Of a stretch of 64,000 nt of DNA, positions 33,878-42,223 are shown in pieces (within the stretch, counting starts at the first letter, position 1; every line of letters begins with the position of its first letter). The DNA is from Sorangium cellulosum (GTDB taxonomy: Bacteria > Myxococcota_A > Polyangia > Polyangiales > Polyangiaceae), in assembly GCF_002950945.1 (NCBI RefSeq), contig NZ_CP012673.1:6586501-6650500 (forward strand), given 5' to 3'. Below the pieces are notes generated by a model that saw nothing but the letters and a program-made list of their open reading frames with translations, searched no databases and was not told the origin of the DNA. The translations under genes and the position numbers were made by a program.

Positions 33878-35854
33878 CTACCCTCGCCTGCGGCCGCGCC
33901 GCGCGAGCGCGAGGCCGGCGATCGCCCCGGCCAGCGCGGCGAGGCCGCTCCCCGACGGGGCCGCGCCGCCAGCGCTGCACCCGAGCGCGGCCGGCGCCCC
34001 GTCGCCCGACACGTCACCGGCAACGTCGGAGGCGGGCTCCTCGCCCGACAGCACCGGCATGGCGTCGGGCTCCTGGCGGCGCCACAGCGCCACCGGAGCC
34101 TCCTCCAGCGCCTCGTCGGCAGCCAGCCCGGCGGCGAGCTCCTCGCGGCCGCCGGGGTCCACCACCGCATCAACACGCAACGCCTCGCCCGGCGCCGCGA
34201 GGCGCGAGCCGCCGGCCGTGCTCGTCACCCGGAACAACGTGTCGCCGAGCGTCACGTGGAAGCTGCCGTCGAGCCAGCGCCCGTGCCCGAGATCGCTGCT
34301 GATCGCCTCGGGCTCGGCGCCCGGGCGGCCGATGTACCGCGTCCTCCCGTTGAGGAACAGCACCTCTCCGGAGTCGCTGAGGCCGTCATGGCCGATCCGG
34401 AGCTTCTGCTGGTCGAACAGGCTCGACGTCGTGAACGCGCTGAGCTGGTGCTGCTCGCCGTCCGGGGTCCGCACCCACACCTGGTTCACGGCCCCGTCGC
34501 CCCGCAGGAAGCCGGCGTACCCCGCGTGCAAGAGCAGCCCCGCGGAGGTGGCGGTGTTCGAGTCGCCGAGGAACACCTCCGCTCCATCCGCCGTGTACAG
34601 GTAACTCGAGCTCACGTTCCCGTTCCACCACCGGCCAACCACGTTCGTTCCGTCGGTGATCGGCCGCTGCAGGTTGCCCGCGTGGTTCCCGATGCGACCC
34701 ACGCCCAGGCGGCGGATCCAGGGCTCCTCGTACGAGCCGTAATAGACGTCGCCGGACGCCGAGATGTCGGCCTGGAACGGCGACGTGCTCCCCGGCCGGT
34801 TCCAGATGGAGGTGTTGATGCCCGTCGACAGCCGGTGCACATACCCGTTGTCCTCGCTGTTCCTGGTCCACACGACCAGATCGCCGTTCACCGCGTCGAG
34901 CCTGGCGTCCGCCGCGATCCTGCGCCATGTCCCGTCATGCCACGCGAAGATGCGGCCCGTCCCCGACTGGATCACGGCGCCGGACGGCGTGAGCGCTCCA
35001 TAGGTCGCGGTCCCGGTGGGATCCGGCGGGAGCGTCGAGGCCCACGTGATCTGCTGGGTGGCGCGGTCGGCCACGCCGATCCGCTGAAAGCGATCGTGGA
35101 ACAGGATCCGGGTCGCGTCGACGTCGAGGATGAGGCCCGGCGCGGTCGCCACGGCGGTGAGCTTCGGGCTCGACTCGGCGTAGAGGGGCCCGACCCTTTG
35201 CCTGTACTCGGCACCCATGTTGAGCCTGCCATCGAGCAAGGCGGTGAGCACCTCCCCCGGCTGGACCGCGCGATTCAGGGAGATCTTGAGATAGAGCGTT
35301 CCTGACGGTGCGTCCGCCGGGCGAGTGCGGCATCCCTCCCCAACGTACTGCCCCTCGCCATAGACGGTGGCGCAAGCGCGCTCGCACGAGTAGGGCGCTA
35401 TCGCGGCGCACTCCATGTAGATATCCGGGCGCCCGGAGATGACGCTGTGCGGGCGCGGGCTCGTCATCCGCAAGAGCGGAGGCGAGTGTTTGTGCACGGT
35501 CCTCTCCACCGTCGCCACGTCGCCCAGCAGGCTGTACGCGCGGATCGTCAGGAGATGGGGGCCGTGGGCGAGGCCGCTGATGTCGAAGTTCCCCTCGAAG
35601 TAGCCGCTGTCCGCCGGCGCGAGCGCGGTCGTCACCCCCCCGATCTCCGCGTCGACCAGGTAGATCCCATCGGCCGCGGCCGCGTAGACGCGCAGGAGGA
35701 ACGTGTCGTAGTGGGTGGGCAGACCGGACCCGGATGCGGGGGAGTTGTCCGTCACCCTGATGTCGCCGAGGGATACCTGGGCCCGAACGGCCCCGGCCGC
35801 GAGCAGCACCACGGATCCGAGGGCGAAGCTGGTCAAGTTGCGAAGATGTGTCAT
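33878..35854 (-). CDS. secreted/surface protein with MYXO-CTERM-like sorting tail
   Basis: The 658-residue protein has an N-terminal signal peptide (MTHLRNLTSFALGSVVLLAAGAVRAQ), then an N-terminal beta-domain with HGPHLLTIRAYSLLGDVATVE, and a central region rich in Asp/Trp/Gly beta strands that looks like a propeller (repeated VW, GRIFAWHDGTW, YLYTADGAEVFLGD). The C terminus GCSAGGAAPSGSGLAALAGAIAGLALARRGRRRG has Gly-Cys, a hydrophobic helix and an Arg cluster, as in MYXO-CTERM tails that anchor proteins to the cell surface after cleavage. The ligand or role is unknown. The strand and gap to the repeat array suggest it is a single gene. Confidence 0.82.
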   Translation of the reverse strand: MTHLRNLTSFALGSVVLLAAGAVRAQVSLGDIRVTDNSPASGSGLPTHYDTFLLRVYAAAADGIYLVDAEIGGVTTALAPADSGYFEGNFDISGLAHGPHLLTIRAYSLLGDVATVERTVHKHSPPLLRMTSPRPHSVISGRPDIYMECAAIAPYSCERACATVYGEGQYVGEGCRTRPADAPSGTLYLKISLNRAVQPGEVLTALLDGRLNMGAEYRQRVGPLYAESSPKLTAVATAPGLILDVDATRILFHDRFQRIGVADRATQQITWASTLPPDPTGTATYGALTPSGAVIQSGTGRIFAWHDGTWRRIAADARLDAVNGDLVVWTRNSEDNGYVHRLSTGINTSIWNRPGSTSPFQADISASGDVYYGSYEEPWIRRLGVGRIGNHAGNLQRPITDGTNVVGRWWNGNVSSSYLYTADGAEVFLGDSNTATSAGLLLHAGYAGFLRGDGAVNQVWVRTPDGEQHQLSAFTTSSLFDQQKLRIGHDGLSDSGEVLFLNGRTRYIGRPGAEPEAISSDLGHGRWLDGSFHVTLGDTLFRVTSTAGGSRLAAPGEALRVDAVVDPGGREELAAGLAADEALEEAPVALWRRQEPDAMPVLSGEEPASDVAGDVSGDGAPAALGCSAGGAAPSGSGLAALAGAIAGLALARRGRRRG

Positions 35855-36179
35855 GGGGTTCCTCCTACAGGTTCCGGCTTCGATGCGCGCACGTCCCGCC
35901 GCATTCACGGCGCGGGCGCGGGGCACCACGCGCGCTCGAGCAGCGCGGGCCCGCTCCGCCCGCGAGGTCCACGTCCGCCGTGACGCCCTCCGGCGGGACC
36001 GCGGTGCTCGTCCGCCGCAATCGGGCGACCTCCTTGACGGCGCGCGGCGCCTCATGGGAGCGTCCGCCATCCACACCGACGCGCGTCTTCCCGAGGCGCG
36101 CTGCCCGTTGCGCAGGGCGCTGCTCGGTCCAGGCGGTCCTGCCGCGACAGGGCACCTCGTCGGGAATCGAGGAGCGTTC
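35855..36179. other. divergent intergenic region
   Basis: No gene is supported between the surface protein and the membrane protein genes. AGGAACC precedes the minus-strand start and GGAGCGTTC the plus-strand start. Open frames here have Arg-rich random composition. No palindrome stands out. Confidence 0.4.
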
Positions 36180-37613
36180 ATGCTGTCGCCGCGCGATACT
36201 CCCCCTCCTTCCTCCCCGCCCCCTCCGAGGGTTCACGCGGCGTGTGTGGGCGTCGTGGGCGGCGCCTGCGTCGCGCTCACCTTGCTCGTCATCCGGAAGA
36301 TCACCGTCCCCTGGTTCGCGCTGGAGGCGGGCCTGATCCTCGCCATCCTCGCCGTCGCCGTCGCGGCCCGCAGCCCGGCGCTGCGCGTCTCCCTCCCCCT
36401 CGGCGTCCTCCCTCTCTCGTACCTCTTCTTCCAGGCGACCTTGTCTGCGATGATGTTTCCCGACATCGCCTTTTTCTGGAACGCAGGGCGTGAGTGGCTG
36501 CCGGGCATCATGAAGATGCTCGCGCTCCGGTCCGCCCTCGCCGGCTGCCTCGGGGCGCTGTTCTTCGCCGCCATGGCGAGCACCATGGTCCACGTGCCGT
36601 CGCGCGCGCTCCACGCGGCGAGCGTCGCCGTCCTCGCGCTGACCACGGGCCTCGTCGCCGTGTCCACCGTTCGCGCCGCGAGAGAGCCCGATCCGGAGCA
36701 TCACCTCGCGTCCCTTCCGAGCCTCGGAGTCATCCCGCCCGTCGAAGGGGAGCCGTCGCTCATCGAGAAGGGCCCGCCGGACCCGTCCGGAACGCCCATC
36801 GCGACGCGCATCCATGACGTGACCATCGGCGGGCTCGGCGTGCGCCGGTTGTGCCCGAGCCTCGTCGAGAGGTGCTTCCTCGACGTGAAACACGCCGGGG
36901 AGCCGTTCGACGTTCGCCTCGTGGCGTGGCTGTCCCAGCGGACCTCGTATCCGGCGGCCGGCGACGCGGCGGCCTGCGAGCACCAGCCGAGGTGGGTCGA
37001 TCCCGGCGCGACGCTCGCCGTCCGAGAGGCGTCTCCGCTCGTCCACGAGGCGTCGTCGCTCACCGGGCGTCGCGAGCTCGACGCGCTGCTCGTGCTCGAT
37101 GGCACCCTCCACAACGCGCCCCGCGGCGGGGAGGCGGGCCCGGTCGTCCTCACGCCGCCGCGGTTCTCTGCGACGGCCGTGTCCATGCGCCACCTCGCGG
37201 CCATGCTCGGCGCGCACAGGCGCGCGATCGCCGTCGCGGCCTGCGGTGTGATCCTCGCCGCGGCGCTCCTCGGCCACCGCCGCCGCGTCGGCAGCGCGCT
37301 CGCGCGGATCGCGCGCGCGAGGGTCGCGGTGCTCGGGCAGGACGGGTGGCTCGACTTCGCGGACGGCTCGCCTCCCGTGCGCGCCGGGGACCGCGGGCTG
37401 CCGGTCGGACCGGTCGTCGTCCTCGAGCCGGGCTCCGCCGGCGCCTACCGCGGAGGGGCGCTCCCCGAGGGCGGGATCGTCGCCGGAGCGCAGGCCGACC
37501 TCCTCGCGCAAGGGCGCGCGCGGATCGCGCAGATCGACGTCGTTGTCTTCTTCGTCGCGGTGCTCGCCGCGCTGCCGCTCCTGACCGCCGCGGTCACCCT
37601 GAACCTCTGGTAG
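36180..37613 (+). CDS. multi-pass membrane protein of unknown function
   Basis: The 477-residue protein has a Pro/Ser N terminus, then four or five hydrophobic helices within about residues 18-165 (AACVGVVGGACVALTLLVI, ALEAGLILAILAVAVAA, LPLGVLPLSYLFFQATL, SALAGCLGALFFAAMAS, ASVAVLALTTGLVAVS). An extracytoplasmic part of about 190 residues with several Cys, another helix (AIAVAACGVILAAALLG), a cytoplasmic domain near 380-450 and a last helix (VVFFVAVLAALPLLTAAVTL) follow. No catalytic motif is seen. GAGGAGCG precedes ATG 36180. It could be a sensor or envelope-assembly protein; the family is not recognised. Confidence 0.7.
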   Translation: MLSPRDTPPPSSPPPPRVHAACVGVVGGACVALTLLVIRKITVPWFALEAGLILAILAVAVAARSPALRVSLPLGVLPLSYLFFQATLSAMMFPDIAFFWNAGREWLPGIMKMLALRSALAGCLGALFFAAMASTMVHVPSRALHAASVAVLALTTGLVAVSTVRAAREPDPEHHLASLPSLGVIPPVEGEPSLIEKGPPDPSGTPIATRIHDVTIGGLGVRRLCPSLVERCFLDVKHAGEPFDVRLVAWLSQRTSYPAAGDAAACEHQPRWVDPGATLAVREASPLVHEASSLTGRRELDALLVLDGTLHNAPRGGEAGPVVLTPPRFSATAVSMRHLAAMLGAHRRAIAVAACGVILAAALLGHRRRVGSALARIARARVAVLGQDGWLDFADGSPPVRAGDRGLPVGPVVVLEPGSAGAYRGGALPEGGIVAGAQADLLAQGRARIAQIDVVVFFVAVLAALPLLTAAVTLNLW

Positions 37614-37700
37614 GCCGCGGTGGAGGCGCTGGCCGACCTCGCGGAGGCACTCGCCACGATCCCTGAGCCCGCCGTCGAGCGAAGCGTCGTCGCACCAGGC

Positions 37701-40700
37701 TCAGAGCCCGATCACGGCGATGGGGACGTTCACCTTCGGGCTGCCATTGCCGAGCTGGCCGGCGCCCGCGCTGCCCCAGGTCGAGGCCATGCCCGCCTGG
37801 CGCAGCGCCGCGGTGTGGGAGCTACCGGCGCTGATGCCCACCGCGTCGGCGAGGTTCGTGATGGGCACCGGCGTCAGCACATCGCCGGTCGCGCCGTTTC
37901 CGAGCTGCATGCTGTCGCCGTCACCCCAGCAGAATGCGCCCCCGGCCGCCGTGACCGCGCAGGTGTGCCTGTAGCCCGCGCTCACCTGCACGGCGTCGAC
38001 GAGGCTCGAGACCGCGAAGGGAATGGTGGCGCTCGTCGTCGTGCCGTTCCCGAGGCGTCCGTCGGTGCCGTTGCCCCAGCAGCTCACGGCGCCCGTGCGG
38101 TGGACGGCGCACGTGTGCCAGGCCCCGGCGTCGATCGAGATCGCGTCGCTCATCCCCAGGACATCGACCGGTATCGACGAGGTCGCCATGGTCGCGTTTC
38201 CGAGCTGTCCGCTCGTCCCCTGGCCCCAGCACGAGACGGCGCCTGACTCGCGCAAAACGCACGTGTGATAGCTGCCGGCCGCGACGTCGACGGCGTCGGT
38301 GATGTGGAGCACGGCGATGGGCGAGTTTCGGTACGCCGTGGACCCATCCCCGAGCTGTCCGTCGATGCCGGTACCCCAGCAGAGCACTTGCCCGTTCTCA
38401 CGCACGGCGCACGTGTGCAAGCGGCCCGCGCTGATCGCGACGGCATCCGACACGCCCGACACCGCGACGGGTGAGGTGCTGATCGCGTACACGCCGTTTC
38501 CGAGCTGCCCGTCGGTCCCCCGGCCCCAGCAGCGAGCCTCCCCGCTCTGCAGCAGGGCGCATGTGTGGCTTTCGCCCGCGCTGACCTGAACAGCATCGGT
38601 CACGCCGAGCACGCTGGCAGGGGTCGTCCGGTCCACGGTGGAGCCGTTTCCGAGCTGCCCATTGATGCCTGCACCCCAGCACGCGACCTGGCCGTTCGAG
38701 CGCAGCGCGCACGTATGCCAGGAACCCGCGGCGATCTGCGTCGCGTCTTCCAGCGTCACGACGTCGACCGGCGCCGGCGCGGTGCCGGTCGACCCGTTCC
38801 CGAGCTGCCCAGCCCCTGCGTTCCCCCAGCAGCGGATCTCCCCGGCGGCCAGCACCGCGCACGCGTGGCGCGAGCCGGCCGTCACGGCGCGCGCGTCGCT
38901 GAGGCCCACCACGTCGGCGCCGGCCATGCTCGTGGCGAACGCGCCCTGTCCGAGCTGGCCATCGACCCCGTACCCCCAGCACCGGACCGTGCCGTCCCGG
39001 CGCAGCGCGCACGTATGGCCCAAGAGCAGATCCGAGCCCGCTTCATTCACCCCGTTGCTCGCCTCGATCGCGACGGCATCCGCCAGGTTCGACACCGCGA
39101 CGGGCGTGAACATGTCGGTCGTGCTGCCGTTGCCGAGCTGGCCGCTGGACCCTCGGCCCCAGCAGACGGCGCTGCCGTTCGCCCGCAGCGCGCAGCTGTA
39201 CCCCCAGCCGGAGGATATCGTGGTCGCGTCGCTCAGGCCGAAGACGGGGACGGGCGTCGTCTGATGCGTGGCGAGGCCGTTGCCGAGCTGGCCCGCGGTG
39301 CCTGCGCCCCAGCACACGACGGCGCCGGTCGCGCGCAGCGCGCACGTGTGGGCGCCGCCCGCGTCGATCGCGATGGCGTCGTCGAGGCCGGAGACGGTGA
39401 CCGGCGTCGTCGCATTCGCCGCGGACCCGTTGCCGAGCCTGCCGGCGGTGCCGGAGCCCCAGCACACGACGGCGCCGGTCGCGCGCAGCGCGCACGAGTG
39501 ATCGACCGACACGTCGATGGCCACCGCGTCGTCGAGGCCGGAGACGGTGACCGGCGTCGTCGCATTCGCCGTGGACCCGTTGCCGAGCCTGCCGGCGGTG
39601 CCGGAGCCCCAGCACACGACGGCGCCGGTCGCGCGCAGCGCGCACGAATGGTAGGAGCCGACCGCGACGGAGACGGCGTCGTCCAGGCTCGAGACCCACG
39701 TCGGGGTGCCTGACGACCTCGTGGTGCCGTTGCCGAGCTGGCCGCTCTCGCCGCTGCCCCAGCAGGCGACCTGCCCGTTCACGACGGCGCACGTGTCCGA
39801 CGCGCCCGCGCTGATCGTGCGCCTCTCGCACGCGCCGTCGTCGACCCAGAGCCCTTCGACGCAGCTCGTGCGCTGGATGCCGCCGGGGCACATGGCAAGT
39901 TCCAGGTCGCCGTCGACGCACGAATCGGGGTCGACGCACGCGCCCGCATCCACCCACGCCCCCAGCGTGCAGACCTGCGCCTGACGTCCGCGCCCGTTGA
40001 GCCCGCACGCGACGTCCTGGGTCGCGCCGTTCGCGCAGACGTCGGGATCGACGCAGGCGCCGCCGTCGTGCCATTGCCCCGCCGTGCAGACCTGGGGCAT
40101 CGAGCCGGCCCCGTTGAGCCCGCACGCGACGTCCTGGGTCGCGCCGTTCGCGCAGACGTCGGGATCGACGCAGGCGCCGTCGTCCTGCCATTGCCCCGCC
40201 GTGCAGACCTGGGGTACCGAGCCGGCCCCGTTCAGCCCGCAGGCGACCTGCCGCGCGGTGCCCGCCTCGCATTCATCCGGATCGACGCAGGCGCCCGGCA
40301 CCCAGGCGCCGCCGGCGCAGACGGAGGTCTGCGTCCCGGCACCGTTGAGGCCACACGGCTCACGCCGCTCGGCTCCGTTGACGCACACGTCGGGGTCAAC
40401 GCAGGCGCCGTCGTCGACCCAGACGCCATCCGCGCAGATCTGCGGTTGCTCGCCGTTGCCATTGAGGCCGCACGGGATGCTCTGCGACGCGCCGGCCGTG
40501 CAGCCGGGATCGGCGCCGCCGCCGCCGTCGCCGCCCGAGCCTCCCGAGCCGCCGTCGCCGCCAGCGCTGGTGGTGCTGGTCGTGCCAGTGCCCCCGGTGC
40601 CGCCCGAGCCGCCGTCGCCGCCCGAGCCTCCCGAGCCTCCCGAGCCGCCGTCGCCGCCAGCGCTGGTGGTGCTGGTCGTGCCAGTGCCCCCGGTGCCGCC

Positions 40701-41015
40701 CGAGCCGCCGTCGCCGCCCGAGCCTCCCGAGCCGCCGTCGCCGCCAGCGCTGGTGGTGCTGGTCGTGCCAGTGCCCCCGGTGCCGCCCGAGCCGCCGTCG
40801 CCGCCCGAGCCGCCGTCGCCGCCCGAGCCGCCAGCGCTGGTGGTGGTGGTCGTGCCAGTGCCCCCGGTGCCGCCGTCCGACTGGCCGTCGTCGCCGCACG
40901 CCACGGCGACCAGCGCGATGAGCGCGACGAGCCCCCGCGCGAACAGCACGCGATGCGCGCTCCGCTCTCCTACCGTCCCGCCGTTAGCGATGCGCGGGCG
41001 CCTACGCGTGAACAT
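37701..41015 (-). CDS. RCC1-repeat lipoprotein with Cys-rich and Gly/Thr/Ser linker repeats
   Basis: The 1104-residue protein begins with a lipobox signal (LIALVAVAC), then a low-complexity linker of GGSGG, GTGGTGTT and STTSAGG units. About six Cys repeats follow (pattern DPDVCANGATQDVACGLNGAG-x-Q-VC), then some twelve RCC1 units built on HTCALRATGAVVCWG-x-G-x-x-GRLGNG. RCC1 units form seven-bladed propellers, so two propellers are possible. It is likely displayed on the cell surface and binds partners. The start is fixed by GGGAGGAG six bases upstream. The order linker, Cys repeats, RCC1 is typical of secreted myxobacterial proteins. Confidence 0.88.
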   Translation of the reverse strand: MFTRRRPRIANGGTVGERSAHRVLFARGLVALIALVAVACGDDGQSDGGTGGTGTTTTTSAGGSGGDGGSGGDGGSGGTGGTGTTSTTSAGGDGGSGGSGGDGGSGGTGGTGTTSTTSAGGDGGSGGSGGSGGDGGSGGTGGTGTTSTTSAGGDGGSGGSGGDGGGGADPGCTAGASQSIPCGLNGNGEQPQICADGVWVDDGACVDPDVCVNGAERREPCGLNGAGTQTSVCAGGAWVPGACVDPDECEAGTARQVACGLNGAGSVPQVCTAGQWQDDGACVDPDVCANGATQDVACGLNGAGSMPQVCTAGQWHDGGACVDPDVCANGATQDVACGLNGRGRQAQVCTLGAWVDAGACVDPDSCVDGDLELAMCPGGIQRTSCVEGLWVDDGACERRTISAGASDTCAVVNGQVACWGSGESGQLGNGTTRSSGTPTWVSSLDDAVSVAVGSYHSCALRATGAVVCWGSGTAGRLGNGSTANATTPVTVSGLDDAVAIDVSVDHSCALRATGAVVCWGSGTAGRLGNGSAANATTPVTVSGLDDAIAIDAGGAHTCALRATGAVVCWGAGTAGQLGNGLATHQTTPVPVFGLSDATTISSGWGYSCALRANGSAVCWGRGSSGQLGNGSTTDMFTPVAVSNLADAVAIEASNGVNEAGSDLLLGHTCALRRDGTVRCWGYGVDGQLGQGAFATSMAGADVVGLSDARAVTAGSRHACAVLAAGEIRCWGNAGAGQLGNGSTGTAPAPVDVVTLEDATQIAAGSWHTCALRSNGQVACWGAGINGQLGNGSTVDRTTPASVLGVTDAVQVSAGESHTCALLQSGEARCWGRGTDGQLGNGVYAISTSPVAVSGVSDAVAISAGRLHTCAVRENGQVLCWGTGIDGQLGDGSTAYRNSPIAVLHITDAVDVAAGSYHTCVLRESGAVSCWGQGTSGQLGNATMATSSIPVDVLGMSDAISIDAGAWHTCAVHRTGAVSCWGNGTDGRLGNGTTTSATIPFAVSSLVDAVQVSAGYRHTCAVTAAGGAFCWGDGDSMQLGNGATGDVLTPVPITNLADAVGISAGSSHTAALRQAGMASTWGSAGAGQLGNGSPKVNVPIAVIGL
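39378..39651. repeat. near-identical 150-bp duplication in the RCC1 region
   Basis: Segments 39378-39501 and 39528-39651 differ at only a few positions, far less than the other RCC1 units. This indicates a recent in-frame duplication of one unit. Confidence 0.75.
40530..40875. repeat. 85-100-bp low-complexity repeats coding the Gly/Thr/Ser linker
   Basis: Three to four imperfect units share GCCAGCGCTGGTGGT and GTGCCAGTGCCCCCGGTG, and differ in the number of GAGCCTCCC or GAGCCGCCG triplet blocks. They encode the flexible stalk next to the lipid anchor, and its length probably varies between strains. Confidence 0.85.
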
Positions 41016-41272
41016 GGCGAACTCCTCCCAAGGATAGGTGGTCAGTAACGCTGGGAAATTTCCCGGCGTCAATGCCTACCACGGTAGGAGGGATCGCGAT
41101 GTCCGCGCCGTGCTACGGGCGTACGCGGTGCAGCTCGGCGTCGCCCCGGGGTTCGATCCGGGGTTTGGCCCGGGATTCCGGGGTACGTGACGGCGGATCG
41201 CGCCCCCTCGGGAGCCCGCGGCCGAAGCCAGGCCCGACGGCGACGGCCGCCCCGCGCCCGGCGTCGTCGGCA

Positions 41273-41935
41273 TCAGCCGGTCTGCGGGTGGGTCCGCCCA
41301 TGGCCACGGCTGGACGGAGACGCTGGTCCGGCGTCGCGCGGCCGAGTTTTCCGGCGCTCCAGGAAGCGCCGCCAGCCCTCCTGGTCGCGGAGGATCTCCG
41401 GCTTCACGAGGAGCACGACGAGCCGCCCGTCGCGCGCGGGGAAGTCGGTGCGGAAGGGGACGAACTGTCTGTTGCGCACGATGACGCTGCTGATGAACAG
41501 GTGCGGGAGGTGCGTCGGCCAACCGTCGAGCTCCAGGACGACACGGAGGAGGACGGCATCGCCCTCCACCAGTCGAGGCCGCACCTCGAAGCGGACGTCG
41601 TGCGCGTCCTGGCGGAGCTCGATCTCGGGCGAGGGCGCGTGCTGCGGGGGGAGCAGGTGTTCACCCCGCCTGATCTCGACATCGGCGGACACGTTGTCGG
41701 TGGCGAGCACGTGCATCGCCGACAGCACGCGGACGCCCCGGTCCGTGGCGATCTCCTCGAAGCTCTTCCCCGCGAGGCGGGTCACGTCGTCCGGGTGCAT
41801 GTCGATCAGCATCGCTTCGACGAACACCCGAGGAGGCGATTCGGCCGGCTGCGGCGAGCGCGCCGGCGCTGGCTCTCGCGAGCCACAGGACATGATCAGC
41901 ACGGCAAACATGGCTGCAACAAGAGCGTTTCGCAT
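41273..41935 (-). CDS. lipoprotein with secretin-like fold
   Basis: From ATG 41935 the protein is 220 residues, with a short lipoprotein signal (MRNALVAAMFAVLIMSC) and a Pro/Ala linker. A domain with VFVEAMLIDMHPDDV, DVRFEVRPRLVEGDAVLLRVVLELDGW, VIVRNRQFVPFRTDF and GRLVVLLVKPEIL follows. The strand pattern (two long amphipathic strands, a loop, then vvLLvkPeIL) resembles the C-terminal secretin domain of type II/III systems, but the protein is much too short for a full secretin and lacks the N-domains. GGGAG precedes the ATG. It may be a pilotin-like or stand-alone secretin-fold protein; certainty is modest. Confidence 0.6.
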   Translation of the reverse strand: MRNALVAAMFAVLIMSCGSREPAPARSPQPAESPPRVFVEAMLIDMHPDDVTRLAGKSFEEIATDRGVRVLSAMHVLATDNVSADVEIRRGEHLLPPQHAPSPEIELRQDAHDVRFEVRPRLVEGDAVLLRVVLELDGWPTHLPHLFISSVIVRNRQFVPFRTDFPARDGRLVVLLVKPEILRDQEGWRRFLERRKTRPRDAGPASPSSRGHGRTHPQTG

Positions 41936-42223
41936 CGGGACTCCCGCAGAGCACGTCCTGTGCCGGCCGCACGCTCTCGTGAAACGCGCGCCTGAGTGCG
42001 CCCATGCTGCGCCCGGGAGGACAAGCTGTCGGACCGAGCACACTCGCCGCGACGACTTGTCATCTCGATCTCGCCCCTGGGGGATACCCCGACCTCGCCG
42101 CCGGGAGGTACCGACGCTGAAGCAGCGCGAGGCGCAGCGCCGGGTGGAGAAGGCGGTCGAGAGGATGGCCGCGGGGACGAAGGACCGGAACGCGAAGTGC
42201 GCGCGGTAAGCCGGCGCGGGATC

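Noticed and set aside
41120..41200. tRNA-like T-arm sequence GGTTCGATCC in the gap between the RCC1 and secretin-like genes
   Set aside because: There is no acceptor stem, D-arm or anticodon arm around it. The sequence is a short GC-rich repeat (CGGGGTT, CCGGGGT).
42009..42209. small plus-strand open frame ending LKQREAQRRVEKAVERMAAG
   Set aside because: It looks like a helical peptide, but has no start codon with a ribosome-binding site and no second piece of evidence; it could be a fragment.
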